Shown here: positions 20,890 through 32,160 of the stretch, one piece after another
Layout: every line of letters starts with the position of its first letter
Numbering within the stretch: position 1 is the first letter of the stretch
From: Solanum dulcamara
Lineage: Eukaryota > Streptophyta > Magnoliopsida > Solanales > Solanaceae
Assembly (NCBI RefSeq): GCF_947179165.1
Contig: NC_077243.1
Coordinates: forward strand, 34,028,501 to 34,092,500
Length of the DNA: 64,000 nucleotides
Reading direction: 5' to 3'
Notes under the pieces: generated by a model
Told to the model about the DNA's origin: nothing
Database searches by the model: none
Seen by the model: the letters and a program-made list of their open reading frames with translations, nothing else
Program-made: the position numbers and the translations under genes

Positions 20890-21411
20890 TAAGGAGTATT
20901 ATTTAATTTGGTTTTGTTGGGTAATGCGGTCTTTGGGGTATCTTTATGGCTTCCTGTAAACCATTGAAATCCACTAATTTGAATTCCAATTGTTCTAGGC
21001 TAATATTGTGCATACTATTTTTCGTTTCCTTGTTCTAATCTGCCCTCATTGTATATTTTTACTCATTGTCCTAAAAATTATTCAACTAATTCTTTTAAAA
21101 TATTAAAATAGTTTTAAGTATAAAAGTTGTTATCCCCCATATTTAGCTAGTTTCTAATTATACAAAATATTTATCTTTAAAATATAAGAAAAGCGATGTT
21201 CAGGTTTACATAAATATTTGAATACATAACTATTTCACTTGTACCACACAATTATTAAGTTAAAATTGTTAAACAAAATCAAATTAGTTGTTTACTTAAA
21301 CCCAAACTAAAAAGCTAACTCTTGTGAATAAATCTAAAATATCCTCTATTTGAACAACATTGAACATAGATTCATATTGATGATTGATTTGGTGGTTGGA
21401 TATTCAAAATG
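20890..21411. other. AT-rich intergenic DNA
   Basis: No gene or clear repeat seen; upstream of the small minus-strand gene, so it could contain its promoter. Confidence 0.3.
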
Positions 21412-21882
21412 GAAAAGGGTTTAAATGCCTCTAAACTATGTGAAATGAAAAAAAAAATGTCATGTGCTTTTAGTTTGGTCCAAAAATATGTTGTCGTTAA
21501 TATTTTGATCCAAACATATCCTTATTGTAACTTAATGGGTCAAAAATATATTTTTTTCAAATAAATATATTATTTATTTTCTTTTTGAACAGATTTTTTT
21601 CTAATAATATTTTCTTATTAGCATATGTTTATCCAACTTTAATTTGAAAATAAAATAAAATAAAAATTCTTATTTTATTATAATTATTTATCAGGAACAA
21701 GATGTATTTTGAAAAAATAATAATAATATATTTATTCAAAAATAGACATTTTTTGACTAATTTAGTATAATAAAGACATTTCATAACCAAATGATAAGGA
21801 TATTTTTGGATAAAAATATTTATAATAAAAATATTTGTAAATCAAAGCATATTATACCTAGTTTAAGGGATGGACCCTTTTC
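21412..21882. mobile_element. MITE-like element with AAAAGGGT ends
   Basis: The left end 'gaaaagggtttaaatgcctctaaacta' type sequence (AAAAGGGT at 21413) is mirrored at the right by 'tagtttaagggatggaccctttt'-type sequence (broken: tagtttaaggga + tggaccctttt), so the ends are imperfect inverted repeats. Length is about 470 bp, AT-rich, non-coding. Such short elements with ends of this kind are common in plant genomes. Confidence 0.5.
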
Positions 21883-21974
21883 TAAATTGAAAAAAGAGTA
21901 GTACGAGATAACTTTTTTATGTTTATCCGAAAGAATCAAGCGATTAGGAACATGAATCTTAAGCCACTAACAGC

Positions 21975-22590
21975 TTGTTTGGATGGTGGTTTTCGTGGTA
22001 TAGTAGAACATAATTAGTAAGAGAAGAACTATGTTTGTTTAATTATTTTTTTAATTATATAGTATGGTATAATTTGATTTCATGGTTTTATAACCATGAA
22101 AATTCTTACTTTTTAAACAATTAATTTGGTGGTATTCAATAATTTAATTTTTTTTCCAATTATATCCTTACTTAATTTTAAATAATTTTAATTTATTCTT
22201 TATTCTTTATTAAACGTTATCCTAATATATCTATTATTTTCACTGTCGTATTATTTATTTTCTTCTGCAATAATTTTTGAAGCTTCTAGGAATTTCAAAT
22301 TAAAATTCTCTCTTCAATTGTGGTCGTTATCTCTTCAATTGAAGGTTTTAGGGATTTCAAATTGAAATTTTCTCTTCAATTATTATCAATATTTATAATA
22401 ATTAAGGACATTTTCATAAATTTATCAGTTACGATATATTATCATGCAGTCAAACCAAATAACAAAATTATTATTAAACAATAGCAAATCATACAGTCTA
22501 TCTAAACATAGTATTGTACTGTATAATATAATATCATATCATGTCATACAGTACCGTACATTATCAAATCATGAAAACCACCGTCAAAAC
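21975..22590. mobile_element. MITE-like element with GGTGGTTTTC ends
   Basis: The left end contains GGATGGTGGTTTTCGTGG (21981-21998); the right end is the inverted counterpart ATGAAAACCACCGTC (22571-22585). Length is about 615 bp, AT-rich and non-coding. Inside, a unit of about 58 bp ('tttcaaattgaaattttctc' type) is duplicated at about 22290-22385. hAT-like ancestry is possible; the target duplication was not resolved. Confidence 0.5.
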
Positions 22591-22652
22591 GTAACGTAAA
22601 AGAGGATAAAAGGAAATAAAGAAATTGGGAGACCGTAGCTAAAAGCACGTGG

Positions 22653-22678
22653 CCTATTGCCTATTGCCTATTGCCTAC
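22653..22678. repeat. Short (CCTATTG)n tandem repeat
   Basis: Three full 7-bp units and a partial one. Confidence 0.8.
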
Positions 22679-23160
22679 GCCGTTTGAAGTTTACTTGAAT
22701 ATAAATGAGTTTGATAAAGATATCAAATAACCGGTCATAACTTGGCTGATCTAATCTGGCCTTTAAAATAATCATATATCTTTGGTTGATTTGTCTTTCT
22801 CTCTTTTTTTTCCGTAGATTATTAGTTTCGGAATATTTATATCAAAAATTCAGTGTGTAATTTGCATAAAATCTATTTTTCAACTTCAAATCATTGATGG
22901 AGGAAGATTTGCAAACATAACATTTGTTTACCACAAATGTCTCATGTTCATCTTTATTCGAGCTACTTTTCTAGTTCTTAGGGTCTTTTTTATTAGTTAT
23001 AGAAATTTAGTTAATTAGCTGTACTTTTAAGTTCTTTGTTTAACTATGCCAATTGGGAGTTAGGAATTGTTTATTTATATTTGACCATTTGAAATTTCTG
23101 TTAGGAAATTTGAGCTTTTACTATAATACTAATATATTTAGTGTAATTTTATAAATGTGG
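22679..23160. other. AT-rich intergenic DNA
   Basis: No gene or recognised repeat. Confidence 0.3.
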
Positions 23161-23167
23161 TAATTCG

Positions 23168-23539
23168 TTGATTTATCCCAGAAAAAAGATACTTTCGAGA
23201 AAGGACTATTTCTCCAATAGGGACAAGATTTCCTTTCTCGGTCAACTAATTTATTATGGTCGGGAGGATCCCCAATTCTTCATTGAACTACAAGACCTGA
23301 ATTTCATACTAAGGGTACACCTTGAACCCTTTGAATTCAATCACCCGACTCTATGCCGGGTCTTGAAAAGCTTGAATGGGGACAGAGAAGAATCCCCATT
23401 CTATGCGAAAGTCAAAAGGACCCAGACAGAGCATTTTCAGGATTTTTTAAAACTAAAGCAGCAAGCCTATTTGAAAATGCAAGAAAGGCTTACCTCTCAT
23501 AATGAATGGAATCTCTTGAGAGATGGAAGGCTTTTCTAA
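23168..23539 (+). CDS. Unrecognised open frame in the mitochondrion-like segment
   Basis: 123 codons open from a TTG; there is no ATG near the start, and the first internal Met is near the end. The product is rich in charged and aromatic residues, with 'FLGQLIYYGREDPQFFIEL' at about residues 24-42 and a basic helix 'FLKLKQQAYLKMQERL' at about 93-108. Codon use is less AT-biased than the flanks. It may be a mitochondrial unknown-function ORF or a fragment of a larger protein. I do not recognise the family. Confidence 0.3.
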   Translation: MIYPRKKILSRKDYFSNRDKISFLGQLIYYGREDPQFFIELQDLNFILRVHLEPFEFNHPTLCRVLKSLNGDREESPFYAKVKRTQTEHFQDFLKLKQQAYLKMQERLTSHNEWNLLRDGRLF

Positions 23540-24081
23540 ACCTTTTGTTTTGCTAGTGGGCTGGTGCAGACTTCCCTTTTTATGCTCACAGGCTTAACCA
23601 ACCTAGAGCACGGTGTCCTTGTATACCAGTAGGCTATTACGATGCACGGGAGACCTTCAACCATAAGACTTTAGGCGCAACGATGCAACACTCAGTGCAT
23701 ATCTTTATGTTCGATCATTGACAAGGTTCAAAGAAAGGGTCGAGCATTGATAAAGAATCAATGGAAAACCCCAATGATAGCAGATGGTGGGCCTCCACTT
23801 TTTTTTCGATTAATGAAATCTGCCAGTTATTATTATTATAAACTCAAATAAAAGGACAAAAAAATTGTATTTAGAAGGCTTGTTCAAAAGAAAAATAGAC
23901 GTAGGTGGCATTATGACTGCTTTCTGGCTCGGCCTGGCCCGGTCGCCCAACCCAACTAGCGCTTCAAAAGGCGAAACCCTCGATCATAGTTTGGCGACCT
24001 ATCTTCTGTAGGGGCCTTTAGTCTTTTGATTAGAGTAGGGGTCGTGAGAGAGAAGAGCGTACAAGCAAGCTAGCCCAGATA

Positions 24082-24153
24082 TATATTGATGAGATAGAGT
24101 GCCTATTCGGAATACCATCATCTATTGTATTAGATAGAGATCCATGGTTCACA
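24082..24153 (+). pseudogene. Fragment of a gypsy integrase core
   Basis: Reading in frame gives Y-I-D-E-I-E-C-L-F-G-I-P-S-S-I-V-L-D-R-D followed by P-W-F-T, which matches the gypsy integrase stretch around the second catalytic Asp (usual form G-I-P-x-S-I-V-S-D-R-D-x-x-F-T). Only about 24 codons remain. Related full copies are at 41760-41810 (GypsyA) and about 18880-18910 (GypsyB). Confidence 0.5.
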
Positions 24154-24235
24154 TGGCTATTAATGAATAAAAAGTGTTGGTCTTCTTTGTGAAATAATCC
24201 TTTTGTATACGTAATTAATAATTCCAGAGAGAATC

Positions 24236-24640
24236 CAAATCTTGAGTGAACCTCAAAGCCATGTCAGCTTGGAGTTATTTCTTTCTATGGAGAACCCTTT
24301 TTTAAGACCTCATTTTTTGCACATCCACCAAGCTAATTCCAATTCCAGATCTTAAGAGTTGTGCAACATATCTAGCTAGCAAAAGAACTAGATGCACAGA
24401 CCCTACAGAATTGTAATTTGCAACAGAATATTATACTAAACTTAAACTTATCGATTTAGCTCATTGAAAAACTAAACATTAGAGCAAGAAAAAGCTGAAT
24501 CAGAAGTTTCATGTGTTAGTATTAGTATTAGTACTTATATACAAGAGAATAACTCAGTAGCTTTCGATCGTGCTGCTTGCTTGAGCAGTTTTCGATTGTC
24601 CTAACTGCTTCAGACGCTTAAAGCAGGTAGCTGGTCATTG
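24236..24640. other. Intergenic, nothing recognised
   Basis: Mixed-composition sequence with no coding or repeat signal that I can support. Confidence 0.3.
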
Positions 24641-24679
24641 ACGTGTCTACTTATATTTATTTTCGTATTTTTTATTTTA

Positions 24680-25235
24680 ATTTATTTTTTACTCTTTTGA
24701 AATATGTTATATATTAAAAAAATAAGTGTGAAGTATTATAGATTATAGTGATTAACAATTTCAAAATTTTATGTAAAAAATATTATAAATCACAATAATT
24801 AGCAACTTAAATTGGGACAGAGGAAGTAATATATATTACTTGTAATGATGTAAAAGGTATAATAAATCACAATAATTACCAACTTAAAAATTTAAAAGAC
24901 ATAGCCAAAATTTAAATGGTTCTTGAAATTTTATCAGTGCCACATAAATTGAAACAGAAAAAGTAACATACATTATTTGAAATTTATGTAAAAAATACTA
25001 TAAACCACAATAATTAATAATCTAGAATATTTAAAACACAAATAAAATTTTGATGTCACATAAAATAAAACAAAGTAAATAATATGTATTAATTAAAATG
25101 ACACAAAATGTATAAATCATAATAATTATCAATTTAAAATTTTAAAAAACATAAAAAAATAATTTTTAATATCACATAAATCGAGAGAAAAGAATAACAT
25201 ATATTGAGTCCGTGCTAACACAGTCTCTTATGACT
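24680..25235. repeat. Diverged tandem repeat, unit about 120 bp
   Basis: A motif like 'tataaatcacaataattagc' followed by 'aacttaaa' and 'cacataaat.gaaaca.a' recurs about four to five times (near 24725, 24785, 24860, 25000, 25115). AT-rich, non-coding. The sequence near 24815 on the minus strand resembles the ends of Stowaway-like MITEs ('tctgtcccaattta'). Confidence 0.55.
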
Positions 25236-25487
25236 AGTATATATATGTATAATTAATATAGTGTGTAGATTGACTTTTTTAAAGTAGCTTATAATTTAAA
25301 AGTTAAGTCATAAGTTGAGAAAATTAAATTTTTACCTTTTAGCTTATTTTTGTACTTTTCAATTTAAAAAAGGTGTATTTAAAAGCACTCTGTCTTTTTT
25401 AAACACTTCCAAAATAAATTAAAAACAAACGTAAAAGCCAAAATTTACTTAAAATAAGCCAATCCAAACACTACTAAGTGGTCGTTT

Positions 25488-25536
25488 GGTAGGGTGTATT
25501 AGGAAAAATAATTCATGTATTATGTATGATATTATT
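25488..25536. mobile_element. Small fold-back element, left half (split by LINE2)
   Basis: GTAGGGTGTATTAGG at the left is inverted at 34776-34791 (TAGTTATACACCCTAC). Removing LINE2 and one duplication copy joins the halves into an element of about 115 bp. Confidence 0.45.
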
Positions 25537-25549
25537 TAGTACTATGTTT
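25537..25549. repeat. LINE2 target-site duplication, left copy
   Basis: TAGTACTATGTTT, repeated exactly at 34724-34736. Confidence 0.85.
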
Positions 25550-25995
25550 TTTTTATGGGAACAGACCCTACACGAGGCTCCCACCTCTCGTGCACAGTCA
25601 GGGGTTGAGCATTACCCCCAAGCCTTATCATAAATAACAAATAGAAAAATACAAGGAGGGGACATAAACCTTACATCCGCTCCTAGGTTGGTTCATAAGT
25701 CGGCTAACCTACTAAGGTCAGCTGACTCATCCCCAAATACAAAAAAGGACTATCTAGAAACTAGAAAGCAATAAACCTATGGGAGGACTCCTTCCGGTAC
25801 AAGTCAACTAAGAAAGCATAAATGAGGGAGACTCTCCCCTTCCATGAGAAAAAAGAAAGTAACCTACACTGGTCCTATTCAACTACGCTACGTATCATAC
25901 ATAGCTAAATTGAAAAAGAACAAGTATACGAAACTTCTATCTCGCATGGGGTGAGAAAATTCTTTTCATCTTTGCCCTTTTTAGTCTTGTCGTAC

Positions 25996-27128
25996 CAAGT
26001 AAGTCCAAATGGAAGGATGTATCAACACCAAGATCATGATTATAAGAGCTAAGGAGGATGAAAAAAAGAGAAAAAATATAGAGTTGTAGCAGGCCGCAGC
26101 CGGAGTTGTTGTTGAGGATGATGTGGGGTTGAATTGTTGTAAGTTGTAGCTTGTATGTGATGCAGCTGTGGCTTGAACTGCTGCTCGAAGGTTCAACTGA
26201 TGGTGCTTTGCATCTTGGAGGGTGCTTATGTGCCTGCACACAAACAAATAAGCAAGTAAATAGCTCCAAGTAGCTTGGATGCAGGAGGGCTACTTCAGGT
26301 GTTGTAGCATGGTAGCTGGAATGGATGAATTGTTGGCTGCCCATCCAAGTGCAATCATGCACTTTGTAATCCCTGCACCTGCAATAAAATAAACAACTAC
26401 CCTGCACAATGAGGCACAAAGGCTGAAGATCTGGGGTTTATTGGCAGTTGCTTGAGTAGCAAGGTTACAAGAGGCTCAACAGTGTGCATAATCTTGAGAG
26501 CTTCCAGGTTGGTGCACTCCAGTGTTGCAGTGATTGAAGTAGCCACCAGGAAATGTAATGGAGATCTAGATGGTTTCTTTGATACTTGTTTGCATTGTAG
26601 GAAGTCTAAAGGAGGCTTCAACTTCAAAGAGATGTTGCCTTTCTTTAGTGTGCCTGCACATAACAACTTAACAAGAAACAAATAAACAATAAAGATGCTC
26701 CAAGAGTGCTTAAAAGTGTTACAACTATCTAGTATATCATGCTTGTGCAAGCTGTAGTATCCTGCAATAGAGAGGCATACTGATTTATGCTGCAGTTCTG
26801 CAAGCTCTTGGGAAAAAAAAGATAATGAGGGACTGGTGGTTAGTTTTTACAGGTCTCTGATATTCCTGTACAAGATGCAAAAACCAATAGAGGGGAGGGG
26901 CTGCAGCTCTGTGATTATACCTGCAGGGCAGAAAATAAAGGAAGGAAAGCTTATTCTAATTCTAGATGCAAGAGTAGAGTATATGAGACTAGAGAAGAAA
27001 GAACTAAGGAAGACTCTCCCTTTTTATAGTGGCCTTAACTATGAATTCTTCACAGACAATATAACGATGAAGTAGATACATTTAGGTTGAAGAATAAGTT
27101 AGTGCACTAGGAAGTACTGTAGAGGAGA
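25996..27128 (-). other. 1.1 kb block in LINE2 absent from LINE1
   Basis: Flanking LINE2 sequence (minus strand AGGATCAAGAAG before, TACGACAAGACTAAA after) aligns with contiguous LINE1 sequence at about 17328-17355, so the block looks inserted. It contains, in the minus sense, a TATA box (CTATAAAAAGGG at about 27015), several pyrimidine-TGCAG-G stretches resembling splice acceptors (near 26240, 26385, 26650, 26765 and 26925), and a repeated stretch 'tttgtt.tgtgcaggcac' (two copies, near 26240 and 26655). Open frames of 160 and 117 codons occur but with no recognised domain. The ends show no clear inverted repeat or duplication. Confidence 0.5.
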
Positions 27129-27130
27129 AG

Positions 27131-27910
27131 TCAGGGTGGCTTCTTGATCCTCTTAATTCTTCTTCTCCTGAAGTTAGCCATGCCCAGTTTGTCCATTTCT
27201 ATATGAGCTCTGGCTTCTTTAGGGAGGTCTTGCTTGGTGAAGAAGAGTTCAGGAGAAGTGCATTTGTGGCTATGTTTAGACAAGGAATCAACTGCGTAGT
27301 TGGCTTTTCTGAAGATGTGGTTGCAGCTAAAATCTTGGAATTGGCTGTTGATGTTCTTTAAGTTGTTCAACTGCTCCTTGATGGGCCAAGAGGGTTTTGC
27401 CTCTTGTTGCAGCCACTTGGTAAGAAGCTGAGAATCCACCTCCAAGTTTACCTGTGAGTAACCAAGATGAAGGCACCAAGAGAGACCAAAGATGGCAGCC
27501 TTGATCTCTGCTTGATTGTTAGTTCCTACACCCAGGGGGGTTGCATAGGAAAATATGAGATCACTATGAGCATTCCTAAGGAGGCCCCCTCCACTAATGT
27601 TGCCAGGGTTGCCAAGGGTACTGCCATCAGTGTTAAGCTTCACCTTGGGAGCAGTTGGTTTAAGCCAACATATAGGGGTTACTTTGGTATCATGAAAGCA
27701 CTGCTCAACAAAAAGGACTAGGTCCTTCCAGTTATTAGGCCAGACCATATAAGGAAAAGCTGTGGTGAGAAGGTTGTAGGTGTCTTTGAAGATGGAGAAC
27801 TTGACTCTAGTGAGATTAGACTGCTTCCCACTATATTTGGAAGCACATCTATTCTTCCATAGATTCCAACAAATAAAGATAGGAGTTGCATGGAGAATGA
27901 GTTTGTGGGC
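27131..27910 (-). pseudogene. LINE2 ORF2: C-terminal RNase H domain
   Basis: The open piece 27131-27748 has all acidic RNase H positions: K-L-N-T-D-G-S, N-Q-A-E, E-V-D-S-Q-L-L and A-V-D-S-L-S. It aligns throughout with LINE1 16759-17232. The last residues (RRRRIKRIKKPP) are basic, and the frame stops as the 1.1 kb block begins; the true C-terminus was probably a little longer. The domain removes RNA from the RNA-DNA hybrid. A shift at about 27748 separates it from upstream ORF2. Confidence 0.75.
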
Positions 27911-27916
27911 CTCATT

Positions 27917-28720
27917 CTATTGCTTTAAAGTCCACCATCTCATTAGCAGGTTTCTAAGGGGAGTGTAATCAGTATTAATGCCCAAAGAGTCAGAAAATAA
28001 TCTCCATACATTATGAGCAAAGGCTCCTGCAACAAAGGTGTGATCAATGGTAATCTGGCCAGGTTTATAACAACAATAGCATTGAGAGGGAGCTCTTCCA
28101 AAGCTGATCAGCTTCTCATTGGTAGGTAATTTCCCTCTAATGGCTCTCCAGACCAAGAAGGAGTATTTGAAAGGAATACACTTGTGCCAAGTACATGAGT
28201 TCAGCATAGTCTTTGTCCTCTTATCTCTGATGATCTCCCATGCAGAGGAGCAACTGAACTCCCCATTGGCACTAGGGATCCAGCAAGGCAGGTCCTGATA
28301 AAGGGGGTGGTAGCTGAACTGAGTTGCTAAAATATTAGGGACAAATTGAGGAGGGGCTTCTTGGATGATGATATCCACATTCCATTGGCCATTGGTTAGG
28401 AAAGCTGAAACTTGGGTGTTGTTAAGCCTAAAGCTATTAGCAGAAAAGTGTGCTAAGGGGCCAACACCTAGCCAATTATCCCACCAGAAAAAGTAAGAGC
28501 CAGAATTGATTTGCCACTGAATGTGAGGCTCAATATTGTGCTTGTTGTTCATCAGATGCTTCCAAGTTAAGGACTAACTAGTGTGCCATGTTTTGCAGAT
28601 GATGTTGGCCCTCTAACAGTATTTGGTCTTAAGAAACTCTCCCTACAAAGTGTTCTTAGTTCTGAGGGTTCACCACTGCTTGTACTGAAATGATTTAGCA
28701 ACATCACTGATTTGTCTAAC
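27917..28720 (-). pseudogene. LINE2 ORF2: zf-RVT region
   Basis: The open piece 27917-28552 has 'WQINSGSYFFWWDNWLG' and 'FKYSFLVWRAIRGKLPTNEK' followed by Q-C-Y-C-C-Y-K-P-G and D-H-T-F, the zinc-binding region found after RT in plant L1 elements. It matches LINE1 at 15960-16500. Interrupted by stops near 28555 and 28720. Confidence 0.7.
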
Positions 28721-28722
28721 TC

Positions 28723-30076
28723 CTATACCCCCTTCATCACGAGGATAGCTAAGATTCTTCCATGAGGACCAATGGTACTTTCTGTTATCATTTTTCCACT
28801 CCTAGAAGAAGTTAGCAGTGATGCTTTGGATCTGCTTGATGATGGTAGAGGGAGGGGTGCTGGCTGATAACAAGTGTATTGGCATGGATTAAATAACATG
28901 CTTGACAAGAATAGCTCTTCCCCCATAGCTTAATATTTTTGCATGCCAGCCAGTGATCCTATTAACAACCTTTGCAATAAGATCAGAGTAATAGATAATT
29001 TTTTGCCTGCCAATGTAAATAGGACACCCCAAGTAGGTTATGGGACTACTCGTTTGGCTAAATCTAGTGATCCTCTTGATTCTCAAGACAGTAGCCTTGA
29101 AGGCATTGGATGAAACTATACAGTGACTCTTTTTTTTGTTGATCAATTGTCCAGATACCTTTTCACAAGCATTTAAGGTCTCAATAATGAGAGTCAAGGT
29201 TTGTTTCCTTCCAGAGGCAAAGATAATGATATCATTAATAAAGCTAAGGTGGTTTATTTGAGGGCCCTTTTGAGCTAAGAAGAAACCATAAAATTGAGGG
29301 TGGTGATGAAGATTGTTCATGAGTCTAGAGAGAACTTCAGCTCCAAGGATAAATAAGGCTGGGGATAGAGGGTCACCCTGCTTGAGACCCCTTGTAGAAT
29401 GAAAGAAACCATGCCTGGATCCATTAAGTATAATAGAGTACCAATTGTCTGACATGATTCTCTAAGCCATGTCAATAAATCTTTCACCAAATCCCATTCT
29501 TCTCAGAACCAGGCAGGTGTAGGACCATGATACCCTATCATAAGCTTTGTCCATGTCAAGCTTGATCACAACATTGGCCCCTATGTTAGGCTTTTTGATC
29601 TAGTGGATGATTTCCTGGGCTAACATGATATTCTCAGATATGCTCCTATTCTTAACAAAGCCAGATTGGTTAAGAGAGATGAGATTAAGAAGGATAGGTG
29701 TAAGTGTAAGACAAGGGAGTTTAGAAATGATTTTGTTGGTGAAATTACTAAAACTTATGGGCCTGAATTCAGAGATTTTGGTGGGGTGGTTTACCTTGGG
29801 GAGAAGAACCAAACAGGCATGAGAGAAATACTTAGGCATAGTGTGACCACAGAAGAAGAAAATGACTACACTAAAGAGGTATTCTTTGATGATGTCCCAG
29901 CATACTTGGAAGAATTTGCCATTCATCCCATCAGGACCAGCTGCTGAGTTGGGATTCATGGCAAACACCACAGTTTTCATCTCTTCCATGGAAGGTGTGG
30001 CTTGGAGGGCCTCATTCTGCTGATCAGTAACAATAGGAGTAATGATTTCTAGACCAATCACTAAGAGTGGTGTCAA
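28723..30076 (-). pseudogene. LINE2 ORF2: reverse transcriptase
   Basis: Pieces 29600-30076 and 28889-29455 hold the RT. Motifs: 'AAGPDGMNGKFF', 'NQSGFVKNRSISENIMLAQE', 'KLDMDKAYDRVSWS' (intact here, unlike LINE1), and 'TRGLKQGDPLSPALFILGAE' intact. The catalytic F-A-D-D box is F-I-N-D (about 29231-29242), losing one of the paired aspartates, so the enzyme would be dead even in an open frame. A stop at 29598 and a stop at 29463 split the domain. Antisense open frames in this region are shadows. Confidence 0.8.
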
Positions 30077-30907
30077 GTATCTTCATCCTTTTGTGGAAGA
30101 TCCACATAGGATTACCCTCTATGTGTCTGCTCCAATAGTTTTTAACAAGCTCCATAAAAGAAGGATATTCAGGCCAATAATTAAGAAACTTGAAATACTT
30201 GATGGGGTTGTGATGTTGATCAACCATTTCTAAGAGTAGAGGGCAGTGATCAGAGCCCACAGAGGGGAGATGAGTGATGGAGGTAAGGGGCATTGTTTCC
30301 AGCCATCTATCATTAGCCATCCCCCTAACTAGTCTCTTCCAAATTCTGGACATGATGCCCTTCTGGTTGCACTAGGTGTACTTCTGTCCACTGAAGCCAA
30401 GATCTTGCAAGCCACTAGCCTCTATAGTACTAATGAACTCAAGCCTTTTTCTCATATTATACATGACCCCTCCAAGTTTTTCTTTAGGATCAGTAATAAC
30501 ATTGAAATCACCTAGAGTACACCATGGAAGAGGTGTAGTGGACTGCTGCAGAATGCTATCCAGAGAGGCCTTCTGAGATGATCCTTACACTTGGCATATA
30601 CAAAAGTAGTAATAAACTGATTAGGGCTCATTACATGATTGATTTCACAAGTGATCAGTTGTTCCTCATTCTCCAAGATAGTGCAATTCATATCTTTTGT
30701 CCAAAAAATCCAAATCTTACCATTTGGATTATGAGTGGCATAGTCCATATTGAGATGGTTTCTGAAGTACTGCAGTTGAGTGTTATCAGAGAAAGGTTCC
30801 AGAATAGAAATGATAGAGATATGATGAATGTTTTTGAGGATTTTAATTCTTTCCATGGCTCCTTGGGTATTAATACCCCTCACATTCCAACTAAGGATAC
30901 TAATCAT
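30077..30907 (-). pseudogene. LINE2 ORF2: APE-type endonuclease
   Basis: ORF2 begins at the ATG at 30907 (M-I-S-I-L-S-W-N-V-R-G), which overlaps the ORF1 stop as ATGA. S-W-N-V-R-G holds the Asn and I-L-E-P-F the metal-binding Glu. A frameshift occurs after 'CKDHLRRPLW' (about 30570). The C-terminal half resumes with 'RLVRGMANDRWLETMPL' and G-S-D-H-C-P-L-L, the conserved Asp-His. It is better preserved at its start than LINE1. Its function is nicking the target site for priming. Confidence 0.8.
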
Positions 30908-32160
30908 TTAGATGGTTTGGGGGTGTGGAGCCTCATACTTGGCCTACTAGTGGGGATAGATATAGTAGAGTTTTTTGTTTTAGTGCTAAGTCTGGTCCTA
31001 TATATCCCTCTAGGAGATAGGCCCTGTGAACTAGTCACTTGCTGAGTTTCTTCCTCATAGGCATTATCAGGAAAGGGGCTGAAGATTTTGATTAACTGTT
31101 CACTTACACTATCATCATCATCATGATCTTGCAATGAATGGTTATAATTATTTTCTTCATTTTCTGACTCACACTTTGACTCACACACTGCATACTCATC
31201 AATAAGATCCTGTATGTTAGTGTTGGGGGTGCATTTGAGTTGAGGGAGATCAGTAACTATTTCAGGAGTATTGTGAACAGTTTGTTTAGGAGATGTGAGA
31301 ATGCAGTGAGCTTGGAGAGGAATGATATCCATCCCCACTTGTCCTCATCAAGAATAAATTATTGGCATTCCTGCTCCCCTTGCTGCAATATCACCCTATC
31401 CAAATTGGGAGATTGACATTTCTCAGCAGAATTCTTTTCTTGAATTTTCTTTTTGATGGCCTCTCTTCTCTTTTTGCTCAATTTATTCTTCTTAACAGTG
31501 GAATCTTTGCCACTAGTACTAGCATGGTATCCTAGATCTTTAGCCATGGAACCTTTGGCATTTTGCATGGGAGGTTCATCAGCAGAGATAGTAGCATGAG
31601 TAGAAGTGTCAGTTTGAGTCTTATGTGCAGAGGTAGCAGGAGCTCTAAAGTCACTCCTAGGGTCAGTTGGATTCTTATGCATAGCATGAGACATTACCTC
31701 TCCTCTGTTGGTTTCCCCATCCTGCATGTTAGTGGGGTTTTCTTGAACACTTCCAGCCTTACCTCCATTAACTACTGGATCAGCAATAACAGTAGTATAA
31801 ATTAAGGGACTCAGGAGATTGGGAGTAATAAGTCAATACCTGAATTCCTTGCTAAATTGGTCCATTTATTAGTACCTATTAAGACAGTACTTGTGTGTAT
31901 AATATGGGGGCATGGGCCTGTGGGAGAGATAAGTCAATACCTTGTCTTTGTCTTGGAGTGCTTTCCTGCATTGTTGATGAACTCTTCTCAATTAAGTTCC
32001 TTTCGTTAGTTGGTTCTCCTGCATCTTGGTTAGTGGTTTGATCTTGTGCAATAACATCAACATAATTATTTGAATTAAAGTTATGAGTAGAGTGCTTACC
32101 TACTTCTGTGACTTTTAGTTGGAGATTATCAGATCCCCTATTCTGCTGTGGCAAAGAAGA
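30904..32160 (-). pseudogene. LINE2 ORF1, C-terminal part
   Basis: Open pieces 31879-32154, 31359-31727 and 30904-31338 form the variable tail. 31359-31727 has a strongly basic run (KKNKLSKKRREAIKKKIQEK), matching the basic segment in LINE1 and possibly acting in RNA binding or nuclear import. 30904-31338 is acidic in the middle (D-D-D-D) and ends L-S-P-R-G...K-P-S-K with TGA at 30906-30904, overlapping the ORF2 ATG by the sequence ATGA. Two interruptions lie between the pieces. Confidence 0.6.

Larger units (their letters stand above)
23168..24235. other. Segment resembling plant mitochondrial DNA (possible NUMT)
   Basis: GC content and texture change sharply from the very AT-rich flanks: for example 'ggctcggcctggcccggtcg' at about 23930 and 'gcgaaaccctcgatcatag' at about 23970. 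This mosaic style, with a short unknown ORF and a scrap of gypsy integrase, is typical of plant mitochondrial genomes transferred to the nucleus. This is judged from style only; the edges are approximate. Confidence 0.4.

Noticed and set aside
25937..26750. Minus-strand frames of 160, 88 and 117 codons treated as genes
   Set aside because: No recognised domain, overlapping frames and Ser/His-rich composition; reported only as part of the unexplained 1.1 kb block.
29607..29947. Plus-strand frames opposite the LINE2 RT
   Set aside because: Antisense shadows of a recognisable RT domain.
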